The notes under the pieces are model-generated. The model was not told the DNA's origin. It saw only the letters and a list, made by a program, of their open reading frames with translations, and did not search any database. A stretch of 64,000 nt of DNA from Pseudomonas putida (GTDB taxonomy: Bacteria > Pseudomonadota > Gammaproteobacteria > Pseudomonadales > Pseudomonadaceae). The stretch spans positions 2,232,001-2,296,000 of the forward strand of contig NZ_CP039371.1 of the NCBI RefSeq assembly GCF_005080685.1, in the 5' to 3' direction. Below, piece by piece: positions 8,426 to 16,466 of the stretch; position 1 is the stretch's first letter; each line of letters starts with the position of its first letter. Both the position numbers and the translations under genes were made by a program.

Positions 8426-9482
8426 GGGGCGGTGCTCCAGCGGTAGCTGTCGGTGGGTTGCCAGGCGCTGCCCAGGTTGGCTTGCTTGAGGGCACGGCTG
8501 AGAATGTCCGAGGCCGCCCACTGGTCGACATCGAAGGTGGCGCGAATCAGCCGTGCGTCATGGGCGAGTTTGACGTCCTTGCGCAACGTGCCTAGGTAAT
8601 AGGGGTCGAGCAGTGGCGAATAGATGAAACGCAGATCGGCGCCCTTCAGGCTGTCGGCAAGGACCTTGGGTGGGTAGGCCGATTGTTCGGCGCTGAGGTC
8701 GATCTGGGCTTGGCGGTTTTCCTCGCGGGACAACCAGTCCAGCGCCTTGGCGACCGCTGCAGCGGCATCGACCACCGCTTGTGGATGGGCATCGATGAAT
8801 GCCTGGGTGAACAGCAAGCCGCCCTGGCCCGCGCCCTTGCCGCCCAGCTGGGGGCTGCCCAACGGGATCTGGATGACGCCCTTGTCACGCAGGGCGAACA
8901 GCCGCGACGGCGCCCAGCTGGCGTCGATCTGGCCGGCCGCGAGTGCGGCATTGACGGCGTTGAAGTCCAGGTTGATGACGCGCACGTCGCGTTCGCTCAA
9001 CCCGGCGCTGGCCAGTACGTCGATCAACGCAAGGTGGTCGGCGGTGCCGCGCAACATGCCGATGCGCTTGCCCTTGAGGTCGGCGACGGTGTTGATGCCC
9101 GAGCTTGGCGTCACCCCCAGGTAGCCGTTGATGCCACGACCGGTGGCCATTACCAGGCGGGTCTGCACGCCGCTGGCGCGGCCGATGATCGAGGCGAGGT
9201 CGCCGAGGAAGGCGGCGTCGAGCTGGCCGTTGGACATGGCCTCGTTGATCAGCGGGCCAGCTCCCTTGAAGAAATACCACTTCACCGCCACGCCTTGGTC
9301 GGCCAGTGCCTGCTCGAGGACCTGGCGGCTGTGCAGCACATCCACCAGCGGCCCGGCGCTGGGTTTGGGGCCGGCGCTGAGGTCGGGGCGGCGATGCGCA
9401 AGGTGACGTCGGCGGCCTGCACGGACACGGCGAGGAGGGCCGGGGGCAGGGCCAGCAGGAGTTTGCGAAAGAGCGATCTCAT
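8422..9482 (-). pseudogene. SsuA/AtsR-like sulfonate-type ABC substrate-binding protein, frameshifted
   Basis: Periplasmic solute-binding protein of the nitrate/sulfonate/taurine group. The ATG at 9482 gives a signal peptide (MRSLFRKLLLALPPALLAVSVQA) and then ADVTLRIAA. The frame fails and the mature protein continues one base off with DLSAGPKPSAGPLVDVLHSRQ through to DSYRWSTAP. One extra base in the CCCC run (coding strand) at 9385-9388 would rejoin both parts into about 353 residues, the family size. The binding-protein core NEAMSNGQLDAAFLGDLASI and DLKGKRIGMLRGTADH is intact. No permease or ATPase gene lies beside it, so it would have to work with a transporter elsewhere. It overlaps its neighbours by 4 bases on each side. 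Confidence 0.85.
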
Positions 9483-10303
9483 ACCGGCCTTGCCTCTTCG
9501 AGTACGGCGGCGCGGCGTACGCGGCGGCGGTTGGGAAAGTAGTCGGCCACGGCCAGGTGCTGGGTGCTGCGGTTATCCCAGATCGCCACGGTGTTGGTCT
9601 TCCAGGCCCAGCGCATCTGGAACTCGGGGATTTGCAGGTGCTGCAACAGCAACGCCAGCAGGTGCTCGGACTCGACTCGCGAGACATCGCAGATATGCGA
9701 GGTGAAGGCGCGGTTGATGTAGATCGACTTGCGCCCGGACACCGGGTGAGTGCGCACCACCGGGTGGCGGGTGGGCCGGGGCATCAGGCTGCGCGAGCGC
9801 TCCAGACGCTCGATGCCGGCATCATCGTCGGGGCTGAAGGAATTATGGAAGGTATGCACCGCGCTGAGCTGTTCGAGGGTTTGCTTGAGCGGGGTGGATA
9901 GCGCTTGCCAGGCAGCCTCGGTATCGACCCACAGGGTGTCGCCGCCAAGCGGCGGGATTTCCTCGGCGAACAGGATGCCGTATTTCAACGGGCGCTCGGC
10001 GAAGGTCACGTCGGCATGCCAGGTGTCGTTGGCGCCCTTGCGCTTGTCGTCGTAGGCGAACACCACCAGTTCACGCACCCCAGGGTCGGCTTCGAACACC
10101 GGGTGTACATGCAGCTCGCCCAGCCGCTCGGCGAAGTGCTTCTGCTGTGCGGCGCTCCAGTGCTGGTCTTCGAGAAACACCACCTTGTGTTCGACGATCG
10201 CCGCCTCGATCTGCGCGAGGGTGGCGTCGTCCACGCAGGCCAGGTCGACGCCGCTGATGCGGGCTCCGAGGAGGGGGTGCACGGGTTGGACTTGCAGGCT
10301 CAT
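9479..10303 (-). CDS. TauD/AtsK-like alpha-ketoglutarate-dependent dioxygenase
   Basis: Iron(II)/2-oxoglutarate dioxygenase of 274 residues, of the group that releases sulfite from taurine (TauD) or sulfate from alkyl sulfate esters (AtsK of P. putida). The iron ligands are visible as His96 and Asp98 in NDTWHADVTF and His249 in STQHLAVADY. The oxoglutarate-binding arginines follow in FPNRRRVRRA. The ATG at 10303 (MSLQVQPVHPLLGARI) has GGAG 9 bases upstream; an upstream in-frame start would run through the terminator of the TonB gene. Its neighbours (sulfonate-type binding protein, TonB receptor) support a role in sulfur scavenging. Which sulfur ester it cleaves cannot be told. Confidence 0.87.
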   Translation of the reverse strand: MSLQVQPVHPLLGARISGVDLACVDDATLAQIEAAIVEHKVVFLEDQHWSAAQQKHFAERLGELHVHPVFEADPGVRELVVFAYDDKRKGANDTWHADVTFAERPLKYGILFAEEIPPLGGDTLWVDTEAAWQALSTPLKQTLEQLSAVHTFHNSFSPDDDAGIERLERSRSLMPRPTRHPVVRTHPVSGRKSIYINRAFTSHICDVSRVESEHLLALLLQHLQIPEFQMRWAWKTNTVAIWDNRSTQHLAVADYFPNRRRVRRAAVLEEARPV

Positions 10304-10317
10304 GGGAAGCTCCAGGC

Positions 10318-10344
10318 AAAAAAGGGCGCCCGATGGCGGGCGCC
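10318..10344 (-). terminator. intrinsic terminator after the TonB receptor gene
   Basis: A perfect 8-bp stem (GGCGCCCG / CGGGCGCC, 10325-10332 and 10337-10344) with a 4-base loop is followed on the minus strand by six U residues (10318-10323). It lies 6 bases past the TonB receptor stop codon and about 15 bases before the start of the dioxygenase gene. So most transcripts of the receptor gene should end here. Confidence 0.85.
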
Positions 10345-10350
10345 GTCGGG

Positions 10351-12546
10351 TCAAAAATCCTTGCGCAGTTGCACGCCGAAGTAGCGGCCATCGTCGCGGG
10401 GAACGATGCGGCTGGTGCTGGCACCGGCCGAGAGCGACGGCGAATAGGACTTGTCGGTGAGGTTCTTGGCCAGCAGCGCGACGCGCCAGCCTTCGTTGTA
10501 ATCGGCCAGCGCCACGCTGGCGTTCCAGATGCCGTAGGCACCCTGCTTGGTGGTCGGGTTCTGGTCGAGGCTGTACTGCACTTCGCTTTGCCAGGTGTAG
10601 TCGGTGCCCAGCTCGACATCCCAGCCATTGTCCAGAGGGATGCTGTAGTCGGCGCGCACGTAGCTCTTCCAGTCCGGGGTGAACGGCAGCGGCTTGCCAT
10701 CGATGTTGCAGTTGGCCACGGCGCCGGGTGGGCAGGCGAACGTGTCGATGCGGGCTCGAGTGTAGGCCAGCGCACCGGACAGCTTCAGCTGGCGGGTGGC
10801 CTGCAGCGCCCAGTCCAGTTCGGCACCTTGGCTGATCACGCTGCCGGCGTTGATCAGGCGCGTTACCACTGAAGTTCCCACCACGTCGTAGGCGTTGGCC
10901 TGGTAGTTGTCGTACTTGGAGTGGAACAGCGCCAGGTTGGCGGTCAGGCGATTGTCCCAGGCCGTGCTCTTCAGGCCAATTTCATAGGTGTCGGAGGTTT
11001 CCGGATCGAGTGGCTCGACGTCGATGGCCTGCATGTTGAAGTAGACGTTGTAGGCCGGCCCCTTGTAGCCCCGCGAGTAGGTAGCGTAGGAGGTGAGGCT
11101 GTCGTTGATGTCGTACTGCAGGCCCAGACGGCCGGAAACGCCCGAGTCCTGATGCGAGCCGCTGCTGGCAAAGCCAGGGCGGATCGAGTTGACTGCAGTG
11201 GTGGAGGAGGAGATACGGCGGTGGTCATATTCGATCTGGTCGAGGGTCCAGCGCAGGCCGAAAATGACGCGCAGGTCGCTGCGCAGATTGAAGGTGCTTT
11301 CGCCGAACACCGCGTAGCTGTCGTTGGTGGCACTGTAGTCGGCTCGGCCAGTGGTTGGCACCGAGTCGTTGACACTCAGGCGACGGTAGGTCTCTTTCGA
11401 CTTGCCATGGAACAGGTAGGTGCCGAGCACGTATTCGGCGAACTGACCCTTGGGCGAGGCCAGGCGAAACTCCTGGCTGTACTGGTCGAAGTCGACCAGG
11501 CCCTTGTCGTGTACGGCGGTTACCGGCAGGGCCGAGAGGCTGTCGTTGTCCTGGTACTGGGCGTTATTCCAGCCGCGCCAGGCACTGATCGAGGTCAGGG
11601 TATAGTCGGCCACGGTCCAATCTGCCTGCAGCGATAGGCCGCGGTTGCGGTCCTCGACGTAGGTGCGGTAGTCGCTGTCGAGCTTGCGGTTGTGCTTGCT
11701 TGGGTTGACCGGCCCGAGGGCTGCGGCTACTGCAGCACTGGGGATGACCAAGGTCGAGGTGGTGTCGTCCTCGCCGTCGCTATAGTCGCCGATCAGCGTC
11801 AGCTTGAGTGTGTCGCTGGGGTCGAATTGCAACTTGCCGCGTACACCTTTGCGGTCGTAGCCATTGACATCGTGACCGTTGGCGACGTTTTCGACGTTGC
11901 CGGCGTAATCGCCCCACGAGGTGGTGAGCGAGCCCTTCAGCGTTTCACTGAGACGTCCGCCGATGCCGAAGCGCAGGCGGTTCTCGTTGCCGCCATAGTA
12001 CGAATACTCGGCGAAGCCGTGGGTCGTGTCGTCGATATCCCGGGTGACGATGTTCAGCACGCCGGCCGAAGCGTTCTTGCCAAACAGTGTGCCCTGGGGG
12101 CCGCGCAGCACTTCGATGCGATCGACGTCGAGCAGGTCCAGCGTCGATTGCCCGGGGCGGGCGAAGACTACGCCGTCGACCACCGTGGCGACGCTGGGCT
12201 CGACGCCGGGCGAGGTGGAAATGGTACCGATGCCGCGCACGAACAGCGAGCTGTCCTTGTTCGAGGAACTGCTGCGGTAGTTCAGCGTGGGGATTTCCTG
12301 AACGATTGTCGAGATATTCGCGCGCCCCTCGCGTTCGAGTTGTTCACCGTCGACCACGGTCACTGCCACGGGCACTTTTTGCAGCGACTCTTCGCGACGT
12401 GTGGCGGTCACGGTGATCTTCTTCAGCGCCGGAGCCGCTTGGCTGGCGCTATCGCCGGTGGTCTCCGGCTCAGCCGCCTGGGCGGCGGGCAGGTACAGCA
12501 GGCCAAGTACGGCCCCGAGGCCGAGGGCGTTGGTTACAGACTTCAT
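10351..12546 (-). CDS. TonB-dependent outer-membrane receptor
   Basis: Outer-membrane receptor of 731 residues from the ATG at 12546. A signal peptide (MKSVTNALGLGAVLGLLYLPAAQA) is followed by a TonB-box-like KKITVTATRREES. The plug domain follows (VPVAVTVVDGEQL, GIGTISTSPGVEPSVATVVDG, IEVLRGPQGTLFGKNASAG), then the 22-strand barrel ending with the aromatic residue in GVQLRKDF. The plug resembles the Fe-non-ligand TonB receptors found with sulfur, sugar or aromatic catabolism rather than siderophore receptors. The neighbouring dioxygenase and binding protein suggest a sulfonate or sulfate ester as ligand (inference). Upstream it faces the LysR gene at 12860, its likely regulator. Confidence 0.9.
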   Translation of the reverse strand: MKSVTNALGLGAVLGLLYLPAAQAAEPETTGDSASQAAPALKKITVTATRREESLQKVPVAVTVVDGEQLEREGRANISTIVQEIPTLNYRSSSSNKDSSLFVRGIGTISTSPGVEPSVATVVDGVVFARPGQSTLDLLDVDRIEVLRGPQGTLFGKNASAGVLNIVTRDIDDTTHGFAEYSYYGGNENRLRFGIGGRLSETLKGSLTTSWGDYAGNVENVANGHDVNGYDRKGVRGKLQFDPSDTLKLTLIGDYSDGEDDTTSTLVIPSAAVAAALGPVNPSKHNRKLDSDYRTYVEDRNRGLSLQADWTVADYTLTSISAWRGWNNAQYQDNDSLSALPVTAVHDKGLVDFDQYSQEFRLASPKGQFAEYVLGTYLFHGKSKETYRRLSVNDSVPTTGRADYSATNDSYAVFGESTFNLRSDLRVIFGLRWTLDQIEYDHRRISSSTTAVNSIRPGFASSGSHQDSGVSGRLGLQYDINDSLTSYATYSRGYKGPAYNVYFNMQAIDVEPLDPETSDTYEIGLKSTAWDNRLTANLALFHSKYDNYQANAYDVVGTSVVTRLINAGSVISQGAELDWALQATRQLKLSGALAYTRARIDTFACPPGAVANCNIDGKPLPFTPDWKSYVRADYSIPLDNGWDVELGTDYTWQSEVQYSLDQNPTTKQGAYGIWNASVALADYNEGWRVALLAKNLTDKSYSPSLSAGASTSRIVPRDDGRYFGVQLRKDF

Positions 12547-12859
12547 CGATCCGATCCTGGTGTGGGTTGGCAGTTGCAACACGCCGGTGCTCCGGCTGTT
12601 CTGGCCTTCCCGTGATCGGGTCAGTGCAAGGCAGCACCCGTTGCGGGGTGTCGCTGCAGTTTTTAGCAATGCGCGGCGCGGGCTGTAAAAGCCGAAAAGT
12701 GCATGTGCGCCATGCGCGCGGCGTCTGGGTGATGTTGGTGATATTGTTATAAAAATAAAATATAAATATCTAAAAGTTATTAATGTAGCCTTGGGGCAGG
12801 AGGTTCATGAAGCCTGCAGGTTTCGAACCCGTTGATATGCATCGTCTGCATCCCTTTCA
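12547..12859. promoter_or_regulatory. divergent control region of TonB receptor and LysR genes, with AT-rich core
   Basis: This 313-base stretch holds no gene. It contains a strikingly AT-rich core at about 12735-12783 (attgttataaaaataaaa and onwards) in otherwise GC-rich DNA. It lies between two divergent genes, so it probably carries both promoters and the LysR binding site. No specific operator could be picked out with confidence. Confidence 0.45.
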
Positions 12860-13795
12860 TTGACTGCGGGACTGGCTGTGGATCTACATCAACTGCGCCA
12901 CTTCGTAGCGTTGGCCGAGCACGGCAGTTTCACCCGCGCCGCCGAGGCGTCGTTCATTACCCAGTCGGCGTTCAGCCGCAGCATCCAGGGGCTGGAGCAT
13001 CAGCTCGGCTGTTCGCTGGTCGAGCGCGCGGCAGGTGGGCGTGGTATCCGCCTCACGCCGCGGGGCAAGGCGATGCACCAGCGGGCCAGGGCCATCATTG
13101 AAGGGGTATCCAGCCTGCGCGAGGACATCGTCGGCCTGGACCAGATGGCAGCGCCAACCCTCGCGTTCGGCTGCGGCCCGCTACCGGCATCGCGGCTGGT
13201 GCCGGTTGCGCTGGGGCGCTTTCTCACTCGCCACAGCGACACCCTGGTCGACCTCAAGGTGGCGCCTCCGGACGAGTTGAAGCAGCACCTGGATAATGGC
13301 GAGATCGAGTTCCTGGTGGCTGATCTGCGGCATATCGAGACCAGCAAGGGCTATGTGTCACAAGCCCTGCGGCCGCGGCGCTTTCAGGTGTTTTGCCGTA
13401 GCGGGCATCCATTGCTCGCCGATGCGGTGACGTTCACAGCCCTGGCGGACTACCCACTGGGATGCACCGCGCTGCCGGCGGAGTTGCGCGTCCTGCTGGC
13501 AGAACGAGCTGGGCGGCGAGCGTTACCGGTCAATGTCGAGAGCCGGCACAACGATGTCTTGGTGCAGATGGTCATGACCTCGGATCTGATCGGCATCGCG
13601 CCGGAGGATGTGGTCGAGCACCTGCTACGCCGGGGCGAGGTCGCGCGGCTGGAGTTCAGTGACGCGCCCGAGGGGCTGGCCATCGGCGGAACCTGTTTCG
13701 GCGTGGTCTATCGGGCGGGTCGCAGTTTGTCGGCACATGGCCAGGCGCTGATCGCTGCGATCAGCGAGGTGGATAGCGGCCCGCAACTGAACTGA
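12860..13795 (+). CDS. LysR-family transcriptional regulator
   Basis: LysR-type regulator of 311 residues with a TTG start at 12860, or 305 from the GTG at 12878, where the usual opening VDLHQLRHFVALAEHGSFTR begins. The winged-helix part AEASFITQSAFSRSIQGLEHQLG is canonical. The effector-binding domain starts near residue 95 (APTLAFGCGPLPASRL). It is divergent from the TonB receptor gene across an AT-rich control region, so it probably regulates that gene and perhaps the dioxygenase operon. The start is uncertain because neither candidate has a strong ribosome-binding site. Confidence 0.85.
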   Translation: MTAGLAVDLHQLRHFVALAEHGSFTRAAEASFITQSAFSRSIQGLEHQLGCSLVERAAGGRGIRLTPRGKAMHQRARAIIEGVSSLREDIVGLDQMAAPTLAFGCGPLPASRLVPVALGRFLTRHSDTLVDLKVAPPDELKQHLDNGEIEFLVADLRHIETSKGYVSQALRPRRFQVFCRSGHPLLADAVTFTALADYPLGCTALPAELRVLLAERAGRRALPVNVESRHNDVLVQMVMTSDLIGIAPEDVVEHLLRRGEVARLEFSDAPEGLAIGGTCFGVVYRAGRSLSAHGQALIAAISEVDSGPQLN

Positions 13796-13844
13796 ACGGC
13801 TACTCGCTGCAGCACCTCCAAGCTACATCACAGGAGGAAATGTC

Positions 13845-14003
13845 ATGCAGCCGGAAACAGAAGGTCTCGAAGAACAAGGTCCAAGCAAGGTGCCATTCGT
13901 CAACGACCCGCTCAAACCTACTTCACCTCCGTTGAACGATGCCGATGCCACGGATGCAGCGGAGGCGGAGCAGGATATCGAGGATGATGGGGAGGCGCTT
14001 TAG
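13845..14003 (+). CDS. small acidic protein of unknown function (52 aa)
   Basis: A 52-residue reading frame starts at the ATG at 13845 with a strong ribosome-binding site (AGGAGG, about 8 bases upstream) and ends with TAG at 14001-14003. The protein is very acidic and proline-containing: it begins MQPETEGLEEQGPSKVPF and ends EQDIEDDGEAL. It has no membrane segment or recognisable domain. It follows the LysR gene by 49 bases in the same direction. The good ribosome-binding site and clean codon usage support a real gene; function is unknown. Confidence 0.6.
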   Translation: MQPETEGLEEQGPSKVPFVNDPLKPTSPPLNDADATDAAEAEQDIEDDGEAL

Positions 14004-14014
14004 CTGCCTGGAAG

Positions 14015-14311
14015 TCAGGCGTAGTATTGGCCCCGCAACCTCGAAGGCAGCATCCCCTGCTCGATTTCATCCAACAGCGTCTTGACCATGGCGCTGATGT
14101 GGTAGGACGCCTCGGTCATGCGCCGATCCCCCATCAGTACACCGGTCTGGTTCAGGTAACGGGCACATTCCATCAATTTCTGTGCCTCTGCCTGGGCGTA
14201 GGAGAGGGTGGTGGTGGGCGTCACGGTGAAGATGGATTGGCAGGGGCGAAAGGTTGGCAGCGGTATTGGGTCTTCGGGGGGCGGGATTCGGGATGGTTTG
14301 CAGGGTGGCAT
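14015..14311 (-). CDS. DUF3077-type small protein
   Basis: A 98-residue protein from the ATG at 14311 (MPPCKPSRIPPPEDP). The C-terminal two-thirds form a small helical domain (LSYAQAEAQKLMECARYLNQ, MTEASYHISAMVKTLLDEIE) that closely resembles the protein encoded at 14458-14739. This fits the DUF3077 family of Pseudomonas, of unknown function. A longer frame runs back into a REP element (its residues LWERACPANTGAA are REP translation), so it is rejected. The gene ends 11 bases past the stop of the 52-aa gene, on the other strand. Confidence 0.72.
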   Translation of the reverse strand: MPPCKPSRIPPPEDPIPLPTFRPCQSIFTVTPTTTLSYAQAEAQKLMECARYLNQTGVLMGDRRMTEASYHISAMVKTLLDEIEQGMLPSRLRGQYYA

Positions 14312-14360
14312 GGTGGTTTGTCCTCGGGTTTGGTGGGGGATGGCACGGGCTGCGCCCGTG

Positions 14361-14444
14361 TTCGCGGGACAAGCCCGCTCCCACAGCATCCGTGCAGCTG
14401 TTGGGCTCGACGCTGTACTTGTGGGAGCGGGCTTGTCCCGCGAA
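14361..14444. repeat. REP element pair (inverted)
   Basis: Two P. putida-type REP units in opposite orientation: ttcgcgggacaagcccgctc (from 14361) and gagcgggcttgtcccgcgaa (to 14444). About 35 bases of unrelated DNA lie between them. Such pairs are intergenic and may act as transcription-end hairpins, IHF/gyrase-type sites, or targets of REP-associated tyrosine transposases. It separates the two DUF3077-type genes. Confidence 0.88.
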
Positions 14445-14457
14445 GAGGCCGACTCAG

Positions 14458-14739
14458 TCAGTACACATCTCGCCGCTTCATGCCCAACTCGGCATCATCC
14501 AACAGGGCCTTGGCCAGGGCGCTGAGGTAGTGCGCAGCCCACACGCATTGAGGTTTGTCGTCCATTACGCCGGCGATGCTCATGTCGCGGGCGCAGCCCA
14601 TCAATTCGGAGGCTTGTTCCCGAGCGTAGTGGCAAGGAATGCCGGGCTCGATGCAGAACAAGGGCTGGGTCTGGTTTTCACCTTGGTAGAACTTGGTTTT
14701 GCCAACTGTGAAGTTGCGGCTGGTATCGTCCGTGGGCAT
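14458..14739 (-). CDS. DUF3077-type small protein
   Basis: A 93-residue protein starting MPTDDTSRNFTVGKTKFYQG. Its helical core (CHYAREQASELMGCARDMSI, CVWAAHYLSALAKALLDDAE) lines up with that of the neighbouring protein at 14015-14311: an ASELMGCAR / AQKLMECAR block and an ALLDD / TLLDE block at the same spacing. This suggests tandem duplication. No signal peptide or catalytic motif is visible. DUF3077 proteins are common as small, often multicopy genes in P. putida; their function is unknown. Confidence 0.75.
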   Translation of the reverse strand: MPTDDTSRNFTVGKTKFYQGENQTQPLFCIEPGIPCHYAREQASELMGCARDMSIAGVMDDKPQCVWAAHYLSALAKALLDDAELGMKRRDVY

Positions 14740-14782
14740 GGTTTTATCTCCCTGAAGTTTTGGGTGCCTGGGCTGGCCTTAT

Positions 14783-14803
14783 CGCCGGCAAGCCGGCTCC
14801 TAC
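14783..14803. repeat. single REP-like unit
   Basis: The sequence cgccggcaagccggctccta is a lone P. putida REP-like hairpin between the second and third small-protein genes. Apart from this, the 157-base gap at 14740-14896 holds nothing recognisable. Confidence 0.65.
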
Positions 14804-14896
14804 ACGCCCACCTGTCAAAACCAGGGGAAGGGAGTGGTGGAGATGTAAGGCAAGGTTGCTCGCGATCAGGCCAGGCCAGGCGTAACGTGATATGGC

Positions 14897-15139
14897 TTAG
14901 TGGCGAGGCTGCTGATCAGATCGCATCTGGACTTGGGCCAAAGCTGATTCGATCAACTTTCTCAGACTTCCAAGTTCATGCATCACTGTCATGATCAGTA
15001 ACGTAACTGGCGATCTGGGTTGCATCAGGGCTGCCTGCTGCGCAACGGCTTCTGCGCACAGCGCATAGTTGGAGGCCAGCGTCAGCGTGTCTTCGAGAGA
15101 GTGGGGATTGTTCGGTGGGTCGGGGACTATCTTCAACAT
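14897..15139 (-). CDS. small helical Pseudomonas protein of unknown function (80 aa)
   Basis: An 80-residue protein with an ATG at 15139 (MLKIVPDPPNNPHSLEDTLT) and AAGG 8-11 bases upstream. Two predicted helices follow (TLASNYALCAEAVAQQAALM and LIMTVMHELGSLRKLIESAL). The opening KIVPDPP with two helices is, from memory, a recurrent small-protein pattern in Pseudomonas, close to DUF3077/DUF6124-type entries. Its layout resembles the two small proteins downstream, so the three may be distant paralogues. The long structured element at 15159-15268 lies directly upstream on the same strand and may control it. Confidence 0.68.
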   Translation of the reverse strand: MLKIVPDPPNNPHSLEDTLTLASNYALCAEAVAQQAALMQPRSPVTLLIMTVMHELGSLRKLIESALAQVQMRSDQQPRH

Positions 15140-15158
15140 TGCTTATTACCTTCATGAT

Positions 15159-15268
15159 GCCGCCACCTGGCTGCTGTCAAACAGAAGGGTGGCAGCTGTA
15201 CGTGGGTTGACAGACCGGTGGAATAAGCAAGTCCCGGCGCACGCAAGCGTGCCCCACGTACAGCCGCC
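15159..15268 (-). ncRNA. structured leader element, copy A
   Basis: On the minus strand GGCGGCUGUACGUGGG (15268-15253) pairs over 16 bp with CCCACGUACAGCUGCC (15206-15191), with only one G-U pair. Inside are a hairpin GCACG-CUUG-CGUGC (15252-15239) and a weaker CCGG/CCGG stem (15237-15215), giving a three-way junction. Downstream, GUGGCGGC (15166-15159) can instead pair with GCUGCCAC (15196-15189), which would break the main helix. The 80-aa gene starts 20 bases further on. A second copy with different inner hairpins lies at 45985-46107. The same DNA can also be read as a 43-codon frame beginning MATFNGGCTWG, so a translated leader is another possibility. Transcription is inferred. Confidence 0.6.
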
Positions 15269-15457
15269 ATTGAAGGTAGCCATATGCTTAAACCGTCGCG
15301 GCCTGTCAAAGCCGGTCGTTGATGTGCAACGACACCCCGAGACTAAAACGCATCTCGGCCAGGCCGCAACGGGAAATAGGCCGCAACAGTATCTTTGGGA
15401 AATGTCCTACGGAAAAGAGCTTAAATCCGATTCTGTTTACACTTTCTCGACTTTTAC

Positions 15458-16369
15458 TTAAACATGAACACGTGCTTCAGCACGGATTACCAGCCACACC
15501 CCTCCTAATGAAACCAACGTGCCGAGCGCAATCTGCCAGGACAGCGGATCACCAAACATCGCCCAGGCCCACCCCAATGTCACCGCAGGGCTCAGGTACA
15601 ACACGCTGGCAACCCGAGTGGCCGAGGAGCGTTTCAGGCACGCCCAGTACAGCCCATAGCCACCCAGGCTCGACAGCAGCGCGGTCCACAGCACGCTGAT
15701 GGCGAAACCGCTGGTGGGCATCGGGCTCAAGCCACCTTCCATCGCCGCCAGGGCAGCGAACACCAAGCTGGAGGCAAAACAATGCATCCAGAGGGTGGGC
15801 AGCAGCCCAAGGCTGGCAGCCGCCCGCGACTGTTTCTGCCATAACGTGGCGATGGCCAGCGACAGCATGCCGAGCAGCGGCAGCCCGTACGCCCACCAAG
15901 GCGCCCACCCAAGGCTCAGCACATCGGCGGTGACCAGCAGCACTCCGCCGAGGCCAAGCGCAAGGCCGGCCCAGGTGCCGCGCGCGAGTCTGCGCCCGGG
16001 CAAACAGGTGGAAAGCACCGCGACCCCTAAAGGCAGCAGGTCCGCGAGCAACGCGGCGAGGCCGGCCGGAACCCCGAGCGCGATGCCTTGCACGACGCCC
16101 GCAAGATAACCCGCCATGGCCAGCAGACCGCTGCCCGCGGTGTGCCACAAAGTGCGGGGCGGGGCGCGCAGCAGGGGTTGCCAGGCGAATGGCGCCAGCA
16201 CCGCGAGGACCACCAGCGAACGCCAGAACACCACCAGCATCGGTGGCGCCTGGTCGAGAGCAAAGCGTGCGCCTACGAAGCCCGAACTCCAGGCGAACAC
16301 CAGCCCAAGCTCAAGCAGCACCAGAGGTATGGACCAAGTTGTGACGCTGCGTACCGAAGACAGGCTCAT
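15458..16369 (-). CDS. EamA-family (DMT) transporter
   Basis: Inner-membrane protein of 303 residues with about ten membrane segments and two EamA repeats. The first begins LVLLELGLVFAWSSGFVGAR; the second ends ALGTLVSLGGVWLVI. Members export amino acids, metabolites or drugs; the substrate here cannot be told. The ATG at 16369 (MSLSSVRSVTTW) is preferred to a TTG at 16381. It is divergent from the LysR gene at 16467, which probably controls it. The 189 bases downstream of its stop, up to the structured element, hold no gene. Confidence 0.88.
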   Translation of the reverse strand: MSLSSVRSVTTWSIPLVLLELGLVFAWSSGFVGARFALDQAPPMLVVFWRSLVVLAVLAPFAWQPLLRAPPRTLWHTAGSGLLAMAGYLAGVVQGIALGVPAGLAALLADLLPLGVAVLSTCLPGRRLARGTWAGLALGLGGVLLVTADVLSLGWAPWWAYGLPLLGMLSLAIATLWQKQSRAAASLGLLPTLWMHCFASSLVFAALAAMEGGLSPMPTSGFAISVLWTALLSSLGGYGLYWACLKRSSATRVASVLYLSPAVTLGWAWAMFGDPLSWQIALGTLVSLGGVWLVIRAEARVHV

Positions 16370-16466
16370 GATGGCGTCCAATGCAAGTACATGCGCACAG
16401 GTTAGGAGGATCGACTAATCTGTTAAATCAAAATTACCAGAAACAGTAATTCATGTTTATTGAATC

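Noticed and set aside
15069..15461. Plus-strand 130-codon frame opposite the 80-aa gene and the leader element
   Set aside because: It lies antisense to a better gene and crosses the structured element. No ribosome-binding site or protein-like composition.
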